Shown here piece after piece: positions 17,621-26,912 of a DNA stretch of 64,000 nucleotides. The position numbers and the translations under genes were made by a program. Under the pieces are notes generated by a model that saw only the letters and a list, made by a program, of their open reading frames with translations, was not told where the DNA came from and searched no databases. Position 1 is the stretch's first letter. The number at the start of each line of letters is the position of its first letter. The DNA is from Amycolatopsis endophytica (GTDB taxonomy: Bacteria > Actinomycetota > Actinomycetes > Mycobacteriales > Pseudonocardiaceae), in assembly GCF_013410405.1 (NCBI RefSeq), contig NZ_JACCFK010000001.1, forward strand, positions 4,154,001 through 4,218,000, given 5' to 3'.

Positions 17621-17624
<4 letters not shown>
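17118..17624 (+). CDS. PadR family regulator
   Basis: 168 residues. The N-terminal winged HTH (residues 1-75: VVLALLAKEPAHGYQLDTRL, VYVTLGRLEKAGLV, RKTYALTPAGQ) is diagnostic for PadR; the C-terminal helices (Vir_C-like) mediate dimerisation. GTG start. It overlaps the ABC ATPase start by GTGA and so heads the exporter operon, which it probably represses in response to an exported compound. Confidence 0.9.
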
Positions 17625-18355
<731 letters not shown>

Positions 18356-18358
18356 CCC

Positions 18359-20155
18359 GTGGGACAACTGCTGCTGGTGTGCCGTCTGATCCTCGCCGAC
18401 CTGCGCCGCCGCCCGGTGCAGGCGGCCGTCTTCCTGCTCACGGTCGGCACCGCCGCCACGGCGCTCGCGGTGGGCCTGTCCGTGGCCGGGGTGACCGACG
18501 CCCGCTACGGCGAGACCCGCGCGGCCACCGCGGGCCCGGATGTCGTGGCGCAGACGGAGGAAGACGACCCGTCCGCCCTCGAAGAACTCGAAGCCCTCGC
18601 GCACAGCCCGGACGTGAGCGTCCGGAGTGGACCGTATCCGATCCGGTACGCGTCGGTGACGGTTCGTGGGCAGCAGGCCAGGGTGGTGGTCGAAGGCCGC
18701 GATGCCGCCCCCGCGGCCCTCGACCGGCCGCTGGTGACTTCGGGAACCTGGCTCAGCGACGGCGCCGTGGTCGTCGAACGGGGCTTCGCCGAGGCGCTCG
18801 GCGTGCGTGCGGGCGACCGGATCACCGTCGCGGGCCGCGAGTTCCCGGTGTCCGGCATCGCCGTGACCGCCGCGCACAGCGCCTTCCCCGGCGCACAGGG
18901 GACCGGTCCGCACGGCGGCCCGAGCGACTACAGCGGTCTGGTGTGGCTGACCCAGACGGACACGCGCGCGCTGTCCGCCCCTCAGTCGGCGCCCGCGTAC
19001 ACGATGCACCTGCGGCTGGCCGATCCCGGCGGCGCACCGGAATTCACGCGCGACTTCCCGCACCACGACGACGTGCGGCTGCACCTCCACGCCTGGCAGG
19101 ACACCGCCACCCGGGACTCGAAGGTGTTCCGGGACACCGAACCGGCGCTCCTCGTCGGCGGCTGGCTGCTCGCGGTGTCCGCGGTCGCGGGGGCGGCCGT
19201 GCTGGCCGCGGTGCGGGCGGCCGAACAGACCCGCCGCGTCGGCCTGCTCAAGGCTGTCGGCGCGACACCCGGCATGGTCATGACGGTCCTGCTCGCGCAA
19301 TACCTGGTCCTCGCGCTGGCCGCGGCCGGCCTCGGGCTGGTCGCGGGGGTCCTCCTGACGCCCGTGCTGGCCGGGCCCAGTGCCAGCCTGCTGGACGCCG
19401 CCGTCCCGGTCACGGCCGGGGTGGTGCTGCCGGTGCTGGTGCTGGCCGTGCTGGTCGCGGTGGCGAGCACGGCTGGGCCGACCGTGCGCGCCGCGCGCAC
19501 CCCCACGGTGCCCGCACTGTCCACTGTGTCCGGTGCGGTGAGCCCGGTGGATCCGTCGGCCGGGCTCACCGCGCTGGCGGGGAAGTTGCCCGTGCCGTTG
19601 TTGCTCGGGCTGCGCCTGGTCGCCCGCAGGCCCTCCCGCGTCGTCGTCGGCGCCGCCGGTATCGCGACCGTCGGCGTCGCGGTCAGCGCGGCGCTCATGG
19701 TGCGGGCCCAGCCACCGCAGGTCTACGACCTCGGGGGGACCGTCCTGAGGAACCTGCGTGGTGAGCAGACCGACCGCACGATACTGGCCGTCACCGCGGC
19801 GCTGCTCGTGCTGGCCGTCGTCAACACGATCATCATCACCTGGTCCACGGCCCTGGACGCGCGGCGGACGCTGGCCGTGGCGCGGGCGTTCGGCGCGACC
19901 CCGGGCCAGGTCACCGCGGCGCTGGCGGTCGCCCAGCTCCCGTCCGCGCTGGGTGGTGCCGTCGCGGGCGTGCCACTCGGCCTCGGGCTGCTGCGGGTGC
20001 TCTCCGTCGGCCCGGGTGCGGCCCCGCCCCCGGCCGGATGGCTGACGGCCGCGGCGGCCGGCCTGGTGGTGCTGGTCGCCGCGATCGCCACGGTGCCCGC
20101 CGCCCTCGACGCGCGCCGCCCGGTCACGCCCGTGCTCAAGGCCGAGACCGCGTAA
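18359..20155 (+). CDS. FtsX-like ABC transporter permease
   Basis: 598 residues. One N-terminal membrane helix, an extracytoplasmic domain (about 50-255), then a group of three helices with the FtsX-type loop RVGLLKAVGATPGMVM, and a second triple-helix set near the C-terminus (RTLAVARAFGATPGQVTAAL). The duplicated FtsX domains are typical of MacB-like exporters for peptides, antibiotics or lipids. GTG start. Convergent with the DUF4097 gene. Confidence 0.9.
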   Translation: MGQLLLVCRLILADLRRRPVQAAVFLLTVGTAATALAVGLSVAGVTDARYGETRAATAGPDVVAQTEEDDPSALEELEALAHSPDVSVRSGPYPIRYASVTVRGQQARVVVEGRDAAPAALDRPLVTSGTWLSDGAVVVERGFAEALGVRAGDRITVAGREFPVSGIAVTAAHSAFPGAQGTGPHGGPSDYSGLVWLTQTDTRALSAPQSAPAYTMHLRLADPGGAPEFTRDFPHHDDVRLHLHAWQDTATRDSKVFRDTEPALLVGGWLLAVSAVAGAAVLAAVRAAEQTRRVGLLKAVGATPGMVMTVLLAQYLVLALAAAGLGLVAGVLLTPVLAGPSASLLDAAVPVTAGVVLPVLVLAVLVAVASTAGPTVRAARTPTVPALSTVSGAVSPVDPSAGLTALAGKLPVPLLLGLRLVARRPSRVVVGAAGIATVGVAVSAALMVRAQPPQVYDLGGTVLRNLRGEQTDRTILAVTAALLVLAVVNTIIITWSTALDARRTLAVARAFGATPGQVTAALAVAQLPSALGGAVAGVPLGLGLLRVLSVGPGAAPPPAGWLTAAAAGLVVLVAAIATVPAALDARRPVTPVLKAETA

Positions 20156-20163
20156 CGGGGCGG

Positions 20164-20811
20164 TCAGCGGGCGCTGATGTCGCCGTGGCCGGTGGTGGCC
20201 CGGATGGCGAGGCCGGCGCTGCCGGTGTTGGTGAGTGCGTTGCGGATGCGGCCGGTGCCGGTGCCGGCGTCGAGCGTGGCCGAAACCTCCGCCGCGGTGC
20301 CGATCTCGATGTCGCCGTACTGGGTGTGCAGGACGACCTTGCCGCTCATCGCCTCGGTGACGCGGATGTCGCCGCGGGCGGTGCTGATGTCGGCGTCGCC
20401 GTGGAGGCGCCGGACCCGGATGTCGCCGTCGGTGGCGGTGAGGTGGACGGTGTCGGCCTCGTCGATCTCGACGTGGCGGTAGGCGCCCTCGAAGGTGAGG
20501 TCGCCCAGGTGGCCGGTGGTGCGGAGCTCGGCGGCGGCGGTCCTGGCCGTCACCCGGGAACCGGCGGGCAGCCCGACGGCGATGTCGAGGGACCCGGTGC
20601 CGCGGGTGGGTTCGGGAGCGGTGATCCGCAGGACACCGTCGGCGAAGGTGACCGTGGTCTCCTCGGCGGTACGGACGTCGCGGCCCTTGGCGGGGTTGGC
20701 GGGCAGCACCTCGACGGTGGTGTCCGCGTGCTCGGTGGCGGCGAGGTGGACGCGCCCGGCGGGGACGGCCAGTGCGACGGTGACCGGGGCGGTGGTGGCG
20801 AAGGTGCGCAT
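20164..20811 (-). CDS. DUF4097 family beta-solenoid-like protein
   Basis: 215 residues without signal peptide. Repeating units such as HLTATDGDIRVRRLHG, ADISTARGDIRV and VVLHTQYGDIEIG form the right-handed beta repeat of DUF4097 ('putative adhesin'). Relatives are commonly found beside ABC or PadR genes in actinobacteria, of unknown function; here it is convergent with the padR/ABC operon. GGGAG precedes the ATG. Confidence 0.85.
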   Translation of the reverse strand: MRTFATTAPVTVALAVPAGRVHLAATEHADTTVEVLPANPAKGRDVRTAEETTVTFADGVLRITAPEPTRGTGSLDIAVGLPAGSRVTARTAAAELRTTGHLGDLTFEGAYRHVEIDEADTVHLTATDGDIRVRRLHGDADISTARGDIRVTEAMSGKVVLHTQYGDIEIGTAAEVSATLDAGTGTGRIRNALTNTGSAGLAIRATTGHGDISAR

Positions 20812-20825
20812 CGTGTTCTCCCTGT

Positions 20826-20872
20826 TGTGGTGTCTGACGGGAACCACGATCGCCCGCCCGGCTGACACCACA
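20826..20872. promoter_or_regulatory. Inverted repeat upstream of the DUF4097 gene
   Basis: TGTGGTGTC and GACACCACA are perfect 9-bp arms with 29 bases between them, directly before the DUF4097 start. They could be two half-operators or a looping site. Confidence 0.4.
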
Positions 20873-20908
20873 CCGCCATCGCGCTGACACGTCCCCTGCC
20901 AGGGCGGG

Positions 20909-21943
20909 TCACGCCGCCCGGCGGTCCTCCACGGGGCGACGGCGCAGTGCCGGGTCTTCGAGCGCAGGGGGCACGTAGGCCACGTCGAGCGGGCCGAGGT
21001 CCGTTCCGGGCGCGACGATGTCGTCGATCCGGTCGAGCACGTCGTCGCCGAGCGTGACCGGGGCGCCGGCCAGCAGGTCGTCGAGATGGGACAGGGTGCG
21101 CGGGCCGATGATGGCCGACGTGACACCGGGGTGGGCGACGGCGAAGGCCATCGCCAGGTGCGTCAGCGGAAGACCCGCCTCCGCCGCCACCGCGAGCAGC
21201 GCCTCCACCGCGTCGAGTTTGCGCTCGTCGGTCATGTGCGCGGGGACCCAGCGCATCCGCCGTGGGTTGTCCACGGCCGCGCCCTTGCGGTAGCGGCCGG
21301 TGAGCAGGCCCATCGACAGCGGGCTCCAGACCAGGACGCCCATGCCGTAGTGCCGGCACACGGGCAGGACCTCGCGTTCGATACCACGGTTGAGGATCGA
21401 GTACGTGGGCTGCTCGGTGCGGAATCGCTGCAGCCCGGCCCTCTCGGCGGTCCACTGCGCCTCGACGATCTCCGCCGCCGGGAGGTTGGAGGTGCCGATG
21501 GCGCGGACCTTGCCGGCGCGGACGAGATCGGTCAGCGCGGACAGGGTTTCCTCGATGTCGGTGTGCGGATCGGGGTGGTGGACCTGGTAGAGATCGATGT
21601 GGTCGGTGCGCAGCCGCCGCAGCGAGTCCTCGACCGCGGTGACGATCCAGCGTCGCGAACCGCCGCGGCGGTTGGGGTCCTCGCCCATCGGGCCGGTGAA
21701 TTTGGTGGCCAGCACCACGTCGTCGCGACGGCCGGCGAGCGCGGCGCCCACGAACTCCTCCGACATGCCGTGCGGTCCGTAGACGTCGGCGGTGTCGATG
21801 AAGTTGATCCCGGCGTCCAGTGCGCGGTGGACGATCCGGGCGCAGTCGTCGCGGTCGGGGTTCCCCGCCTGGCCGAACATCATGGTGCCGAGGCAGTAGG
21901 GGCTGACCCGGATTCCGGTGCGGCCGAGTGGGCGCATCCTCAT
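20909..21943 (-). CDS. Aldo/keto reductase
   Basis: A TIM-barrel NADPH-dependent oxidoreductase of 344 residues. The catalytic tetrad is visible as FIDTADVYG (Asp, Tyr), LATKFTGP (Lys) and YQVHHPD (His). The C-terminal AIIGPRTLSHLDDLL is the NADP-binding part. Closest in style to the YajO/Tas group. ATG chosen 11 bases after a GGA; an upstream TTG would add five residues. Confidence 0.9.
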   Translation of the reverse strand: MRMRPLGRTGIRVSPYCLGTMMFGQAGNPDRDDCARIVHRALDAGINFIDTADVYGPHGMSEEFVGAALAGRRDDVVLATKFTGPMGEDPNRRGGSRRWIVTAVEDSLRRLRTDHIDLYQVHHPDPHTDIEETLSALTDLVRAGKVRAIGTSNLPAAEIVEAQWTAERAGLQRFRTEQPTYSILNRGIEREVLPVCRHYGMGVLVWSPLSMGLLTGRYRKGAAVDNPRRMRWVPAHMTDERKLDAVEALLAVAAEAGLPLTHLAMAFAVAHPGVTSAIIGPRTLSHLDDLLAGAPVTLGDDVLDRIDDIVAPGTDLGPLDVAYVPPALEDPALRRRPVEDRRAA

Positions 21944-22002
21944 CGTGCGTATGTCCAATCAGGAGGGTGGGGCGGGAACGCGTCCCGCCCCCACGGGGGT
22001 TC

Positions 22003-22425
22003 TCAGGCGCTGTGCCCGCTGACGACGTCGAGGACCCAGACGACACCGAAGCGGTCGCGCAGCATCCCGTAGGCCGCGGCCCAGCCCGCCGGGCCGAGCG
22101 GGACCACGACGGCCGATCCCTTGGTGAGCTTCTCCCAGTAGCCGGTGATCTCCTCGACGGTCTCGCCGCGCACGGAGACGAAGAACGAGTTCTCACCCTG
22201 CTGGTAGCCCAGGCTCGCGGGCACGTCGTAGGCCATCACGTGGAAGCCGCCGGCGGCGAGCACCTGGCCCCACATCACCTGGCCGGCTTCGGACTCCTCC
22301 TGGACGGCCCCGGCGTCTTCGTACGTGACGACGGCGAGGTCGCCGCCGAACACGGACTGGTAGAACTCCAGCGCCGCACGGGCATCGCCGCGGAAGTTCA
22401 GGTGGGTCGTGGTGGTGACGGACAA
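22003..22425 (-). CDS. VOC (PhnB-like) protein
   Basis: 140 residues of the glyoxalase/bleomycin-resistance fold, PhnB subgroup: THLNFRGDARAALEFYQSVF at the N-terminus and a C-terminal FGVVWVLDV strand. Substrate unknown. A TTG start after GAGGAGCGACC is preferred; a GTG 36 bases upstream is possible. It is divergent from a WYL regulator that commonly pairs with such genes. Confidence 0.82.
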   Translation of the reverse strand: MSVTTTTHLNFRGDARAALEFYQSVFGGDLAVVTYEDAGAVQEESEAGQVMWGQVLAAGGFHVMAYDVPASLGYQQGENSFFVSVRGETVEEITGYWEKLTKGSAVVVPLGPAGWAAAYGMLRDRFGVVWVLDVVSGHSA

Positions 22426-22467
22426 GGTCGCTCCTCGGTGTCGTGGTGACTGTGCGTCCACGGTCGC

Positions 22468-22494
22468 AGAGGAAGTGGCCAGGTTGTGTCCTCT
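22468..22494. promoter_or_regulatory. Candidate WYL-regulator operator
   Basis: AGAGGA and TCCTCT, perfect 6-bp arms with a 15-bp spacer, lie between the VOC gene and the WYL regulator, ending 21 bases before its ATG. Confidence 0.45.
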
Positions 22495-22515
22495 ACTTCG
22501 GGCAGGATGGGAACC

Positions 22516-23451
22516 ATGCCGAAAACTTCCGCCCGGCTGCTCGCACTGCTGTCACTGCTGCAGGCACGCCGCGACTGGCCGGGGGCGCTGCTGGCCGAAC
22601 GCCTGGAGGTCAGTCCGCGCACCGTGCGCCGCGACGTCGACCGCCTGCGTGAGCTCGGCTACCCCATCGAGACCACCAAGGGCCCGGACGGCGGTTACCG
22701 GCTCGGCGCGGGCACGCAACTGCCGCCGCTGCTGTTCGACGACGAGCAGGCCGTCGCACTGGCCGTCGCGCTGCGGATCGCGACCACGTCCGGCGCCGGT
22801 ATCGCGGAAGCCGCGGTGCGTGCGCTGAACACGGTCCGGCAGGTCATGCCCGCGCGGCTGCGTCACCGCATCGACACCGTCCGGATCACCGCCGTCGAGC
22901 GGCCCGGGGCGCCCGCGGCCGACTCTGCCGTGCTGACGGCGATCAGTGGTGCCGTCCACGCCCGCGAAGTGCTGCGCTTCGACTACGCCGGCACGGGCCC
23001 GCCGCGCCGGGTGGAGCCGCACCACCTCGTCGTCAGGGGTGGCCGCTGGTACCTCGTCGCGTGGGACCTCGATCGCCGCGACTGGCGCACCTTCCGCGCC
23101 GACCGGATCAGCCCGCGCACCCCTGCCGGCCCGCGTTTCACCCCACGTGACCTGCCCGGCGGCGACGTGGCCGCGTTCGTCGCGGACAGGTTCTCCGGCG
23201 GCGCGCCCTGCCGTGGCGAGGTGATCCTCCACCTGCCCGCGGCCGAGGTGTCACCGTTCGTGGCGGACGGGATCGTCGAGGAACTCGGCCCGGACCGCTG
23301 CCTGCTCGTTCTGACCTCGTGGTCCTGGACGGCACTGGCCGCCGCACTCGGCCGGTTCGACACCGACATCGAGGTCGTCGGACCGGCCGAGCTGCGGGAC
23401 GCCTTCGCGGTGCTGGCGCGGCGCTACGCCAGGACCGCCCGGGGTCAGTGA
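22516..23451 (+). CDS. HTH/WYL-domain (YafY-type) regulator
   Basis: 311 residues. An N-terminal DeoR-like winged HTH (RLLALLSLLQARRDWPGALL, VSPRTVRRDVDRLRELG, residues 5-60) and a WYL domain (about 140-210, with GGRWYLVAWD) plus WCX-like C-terminal part. These proteins sense nucleotides or other small ligands. The start at MPKTSAR fits conservation better than a longer in-frame version. Its last 7 bases overlap the convergent hydrolase gene. Confidence 0.88.
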   Translation: MPKTSARLLALLSLLQARRDWPGALLAERLEVSPRTVRRDVDRLRELGYPIETTKGPDGGYRLGAGTQLPPLLFDDEQAVALAVALRIATTSGAGIAEAAVRALNTVRQVMPARLRHRIDTVRITAVERPGAPAADSAVLTAISGAVHAREVLRFDYAGTGPPRRVEPHHLVVRGGRWYLVAWDLDRRDWRTFRADRISPRTPAGPRFTPRDLPGGDVAAFVADRFSGGAPCRGEVILHLPAAEVSPFVADGIVEELGPDRCLLVLTSWSWTALAAALGRFDTDIEVVGPAELRDAFAVLARRYARTARGQ

Positions 23452-25121
23452 CCGGATGTGGGCAGGGTGAACGACGGCGGTCCGATGGGCAGCTCCGACG
23501 TGGAGAACTGGCGGTAGAGGTCCAGGTAGGGGGCCGCCCCGCCATCCGTGGGGAGGTCGTCGGCCGGATCGTCCAGGGCCAGGTTCAGCGCGGCGTCGGT
23601 GATCTCCATCGTCTCGCCCGACGGGGTGTCGATCCAGTCGCTGAGCGGGCCCGCCTGGATGGTGCCGATCTCGACGACCAGGCGGTGTCCCGCGGCGAGG
23701 GTCCATTCGGCCGACTTGAGGTCGAGTGCCGTGGCGCCCGGGCGCAGCAACGCGACCTGCTCGTCGAAGGCGACGGCGGTCCCGTCGGGGGCAACGTCGT
23801 GCAGTTCGACCATCACGTTGCCGTGCGCGGCACTGGTCAGGGCGAGCCGGGGAGTTCCCGTCACGCGGATGTCCCGGTCGACCGGCGCGGAACACCGCAG
23901 GAAACTCGCGGCCGTAGCCGACTCGCCGCCGTGGTCCACATAGGACCCGCTGCCGAGGTCGACGGTCGTGGGCGCGCCCGCCTCGGGCCAGGTGTCCTGG
24001 GCACGCCAGGTGCCGGTGTTGTCCTGCACCGCGTAGGCCGGGTAGGCCGTCCGCGGACCGATGCCCTTGAGGTACTGGTCGTAGAAGGACAGGGTCTCGG
24101 CGAACCAGCCCGCACGGCCCATCTCGAGGCGCCCGTCCTCGGTGCGGTCGTTGCCGCGCACGTGGTCCCACGGGCCGATCCAGCCCCGCTCCGGTCCCTG
24201 GTGGTTGTCGAGGAACTCCTGCATCGCCTCGGGTTCGGTGTTCCATTCGAGCGTGCCCTGGGTGAAGAACAACGGCGTGCCGGTGCCCTTGGCCTGCGCG
24301 GCGTAGTCGCGATCGGCCCAGAACTCCGTGCGCGGATCGGTGGTCTGGTAGGCGAGTGTGTTCGCCAGCGGGCATTCCGGGTGCGCCTTCTCGTATTCCG
24401 CGTTGGCCCGGTACCGGGCGTCGTCGTCCGGCAGCTGCGGCAGCGTGGCGATGAGGTTGTAGGTGTTGGGGACGTTGACGATCGTCGAGCGCGGCACGCC
24501 GTCAGACCGGGTGTTGCGGTAGTAGTCCCAGACCGGTTCCTGCGCGACCACGGCCCTGAGCGCGTCGTGGCCGAGGTTGTTCCCGATCAGGCCGGTGATG
24601 GCGTCGAACGATTTGCCGTACATGCCGACCGCGCCGGTGGACCACGGCTGGCTCGCGGCCCAGTCGAGCGCGGCCTTCACGTCGGCGCGGTCACCGGCAC
24701 CGCCGGCGTCCAGACAGCCGGTGGAACCGCCGAAACCGCGCAGGTCCACCATGACGAACGCGTAGCCGCGCTCGAACAGGTCCGTGCCCTCGATGAAGTC
24801 GTCGAAGCGGTCCGACGGGCCGGTGCGCTGCCTGCCCTCCAGGTTCATCTGGCCGGAATGCCCGAAGTACGGGCCCACGGACAGGATCACCGGCACCTGC
24901 TCGCCCTCGGCCAGTCCCTCCGGCAGCAGCACGTCGGCGTGCAGCTCCACACCGGACCCGTCCGAGGACGGGAAGTAGTGCTGTGTCCAGGCCGCACCGG
25001 CCGGAACGTGGTCGTTCTCCTCGTGCGTGACCGGATCGGCGGCCGCCGGTGAGGTCAGGGCGGTGAGCGTTCCGGCGAGGACGACGGTGGCGGCTGTGAC
25101 GGCCGTGCGGATGCGGTTCAC
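23445..25121 (-). CDS. Secreted CocE/NonD family X-Pro dipeptidyl-peptidase-like hydrolase
   Basis: 558 residues with a Sec signal (about 1-29, ending SPAAA-DP). The alpha/beta-hydrolase core has the nucleophile Ser in GMYGKSFDAITG and a likely catalytic His in GPWDHVRG; the C-terminal jelly-roll of the X-Pro peptidase family follows (about 370-540). It probably hydrolyses peptides or ester/amide substrates outside the cell. GTG start after GGAGGAAACC. The upstream exporter gene ends 17 bases before. Confidence 0.9.
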   Translation of the reverse strand: MNRIRTAVTAATVVLAGTLTALTSPAAADPVTHEENDHVPAGAAWTQHYFPSSDGSGVELHADVLLPEGLAEGEQVPVILSVGPYFGHSGQMNLEGRQRTGPSDRFDDFIEGTDLFERGYAFVMVDLRGFGGSTGCLDAGGAGDRADVKAALDWAASQPWSTGAVGMYGKSFDAITGLIGNNLGHDALRAVVAQEPVWDYYRNTRSDGVPRSTIVNVPNTYNLIATLPQLPDDDARYRANAEYEKAHPECPLANTLAYQTTDPRTEFWADRDYAAQAKGTGTPLFFTQGTLEWNTEPEAMQEFLDNHQGPERGWIGPWDHVRGNDRTEDGRLEMGRAGWFAETLSFYDQYLKGIGPRTAYPAYAVQDNTGTWRAQDTWPEAGAPTTVDLGSGSYVDHGGESATAASFLRCSAPVDRDIRVTGTPRLALTSAAHGNVMVELHDVAPDGTAVAFDEQVALLRPGATALDLKSAEWTLAAGHRLVVEIGTIQAGPLSDWIDTPSGETMEITDAALNLALDDPADDLPTDGGAAPYLDLYRQFSTSELPIGPPSFTLPTSGH

Positions 25122-25138
25122 GGTTTCCTCCGGTGTTT

Positions 25139-25858
25139 TCAGCGGCGCGGTTCCCAGCGGAAGAGCCGCGCCGCCAGCGACACGGCGACGACGACCCACG
25201 CCAGGGTGGGGGCGAGCAGGAGCAGCGAATCGGTGAGCGCGACGCCGCCGTTCCAGGCGCCGACGACGAGTTCGGTGGCCGCCCCGCCCGGGAGCAGGCG
25301 CTTGAGCAGGGCGAGGTCCCCGGTGCCGGTGATGCCGACCCAGCTGGCGACGGCGATGACGCCGAGACTGACCGGCAGCGTGGTGACCTGGGCGTGCTCG
25401 GGCGAGTTGGTCAGCCCGGCGGTGGCCAGGCCCAGGCCGATCATCATGGCGACGGTGGCCAGCACGGCGACCACCAGCAGCCCGAGGTCGCCCGGCGCGC
25501 CGGTGACGACCCCGAGCACGGTCAGGATCGCCGCCACCTGCACCAGCGCGATCACGGTGACCGGCAGCACCAGCCCGGCCAGGATCCGGGAGTCGCCCGC
25601 CGCCGTGGAGCGCAGCCGCTTGAGGAACAGGTTCTGCCTGCGCGAGGCCAGTGTGGTCACCGCGCTGGCGTAGAGCCCGAACCCGCACACGGTGAACATC
25701 ACGATCGCCGCGATGTAGCCGAGGCTGCCGATCTCGGCGAACAGTTCGTGCCGGTAGAGGAAGAACGCGCTGACCGCCAGTGGCATCACGAAACTGGTGA
25801 CCAGCACGGCCCGGTTGCGGAAGATCTGGATCAGCTCGCTGCGAGCGAGGGCGAACAT
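25139..25858 (-). CDS. ABC-2 type exporter permease
   Basis: 239 residues with six predicted helices, including FRNRAVLVTSFVMPLAVSAF at the N-terminus and the conserved amphipathic RRQNLFLKRLRSTA loop of ABC-2 permeases. It forms an exporter with the ATPase encoded 22 bases upstream and is likely involved in drug or antimicrobial-peptide resistance, as judged by the neighbouring two-component system. Confidence 0.88.
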   Translation of the reverse strand: MFALARSELIQIFRNRAVLVTSFVMPLAVSAFFLYRHELFAEIGSLGYIAAIVMFTVCGFGLYASAVTTLASRRQNLFLKRLRSTAAGDSRILAGLVLPVTVIALVQVAAILTVLGVVTGAPGDLGLLVVAVLATVAMMIGLGLATAGLTNSPEHAQVTTLPVSLGVIAVASWVGITGTGDLALLKRLLPGGAATELVVGAWNGGVALTDSLLLLAPTLAWVVVAVSLAARLFRWEPRR

Positions 25859-25880
25859 GGGGGGTCCTTTCTGGACTCGG

Positions 25881-26756
25881 TCAGTCTTGGATGGCGCGGA
25901 ACACGTCGTCGAGGCGGGTGGGCCCGGCTTCGAGGTCCATGAGTTCCACCGCGTGCTCCTCGGCCCACCGCAGCAGGGTGAACAGGTCCTTCTGCAGCTG
26001 GTGGGTCTCGACGAGGAACTTCGCGTCGCTCTCCCGTGTGCCGCGCAACGGCAGCGCGGGCGCCGACGGCGGCAGGCCGAAGCGGATGACAGCGGGCAGG
26101 GTACGGGTCAGCTCGGCGACCGTGCCCTCGCGGTGGAACGTGCCGCGGTGCATCAGGCCGATGCGGTCGGCGCGCTGCTGCGCCTCCTCCAGGTAGTGCG
26201 TGGTGAGCACGACCGTGGAGCCGTTCTCCCGCAGCTCGTCGACCGCGTCCCACAGCGCGTCCCTGGACTGGATGTCGAGGCCGGTCGTCGGCTCGTCCAG
26301 GAACACCAGCTCGGGGCCGCCGTAGACCGCGGTGGCGAAGTCCAGCCGCCGCTTCTCGCCGCCGGAGAGCTGCGAGACCTTGGTGCCCGCCTTGCGGGTG
26401 AGGTCCACGACGCCCAGCACCCGCTCCACGCGGTCTTCGCGCCGCGTGAGCGTGCCGAGCAGCCGCACCGTCTCGCGCACCGTCAGGTCCGGGGAGAATC
26501 CGCTCTCCTGCAACATCACGCCCATGCGCGGCCGCACCGCGGCGCGGTCGGCCGGGTCGTGCCCGAGCACCCGCACGGTGCCCGAGGTGGGCGGCCGGTG
26601 TCCCTCGACGGTCTCCAGAGTCGAGGTCTTGCCCGCCCCGTTCGTGCCGAGCAGCGCGTACAGCTCCCCGCGCCGCACCTGGAAGGACAGGTCCCGCACG
26701 GCGTGGAAACCGCCGTAGCTGACGTTGAGGCCGTCGACTTCGATCACTGGTGTCAT
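25881..26756 (-). CDS. ABC-2 exporter ATP-binding protein
   Basis: 291 residues with Walker A GTNGAGKTST, signature QLSGGEKRRLDFA, Walker B ELVFLDEPTTGLD and H-loop TTHYLEEAQ. The C-terminal extension of about 80 residues is usual for DrrA/CcmA-like drug exporters. Divergent from the histidine kinase gene; the shared region has repeated ATGACA-type sites. Confidence 0.92.
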   Translation of the reverse strand: MTPVIEVDGLNVSYGGFHAVRDLSFQVRRGELYALLGTNGAGKTSTLETVEGHRPPTSGTVRVLGHDPADRAAVRPRMGVMLQESGFSPDLTVRETVRLLGTLTRREDRVERVLGVVDLTRKAGTKVSQLSGGEKRRLDFATAVYGGPELVFLDEPTTGLDIQSRDALWDAVDELRENGSTVVLTTHYLEEAQQRADRIGLMHRGTFHREGTVAELTRTLPAVIRFGLPPSAPALPLRGTRESDAKFLVETHQLQKDLFTLLRWAEEHAVELMDLEAGPTRLDDVFRAIQD

Positions 26757-26800
26757 GGCTTCGATTCCACCGGCCGGGGCGGGTGCGCGGCAGTGTGCTC

Positions 26801-26852
26801 GTGTCACCGGTGGGCCATGACATTTTCCCGGTGCGGACATGACACGGTGTCA
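26801..26852. promoter_or_regulatory. Repeated GTGTCAC/ATGACAY sites in exporter/kinase promoter region
   Basis: Four related heptamers occur within 53 bases: GTGTCAC (26801), ATGACAT (26817), ATGACAC (26839) and GTGTCAC (26847). The last two form a perfect 13-bp palindrome, TGACAC, G, GTGTCA (26840-26852). This suits binding by a dimeric NarL-type response regulator. Confidence 0.6.
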
Positions 26853-26912
26853 CTGTCGGACCCGCGCCGCGCGAGGCGATACTGGGGGGGCGAGGTCGTG
26901 GGGAGGCACGCA

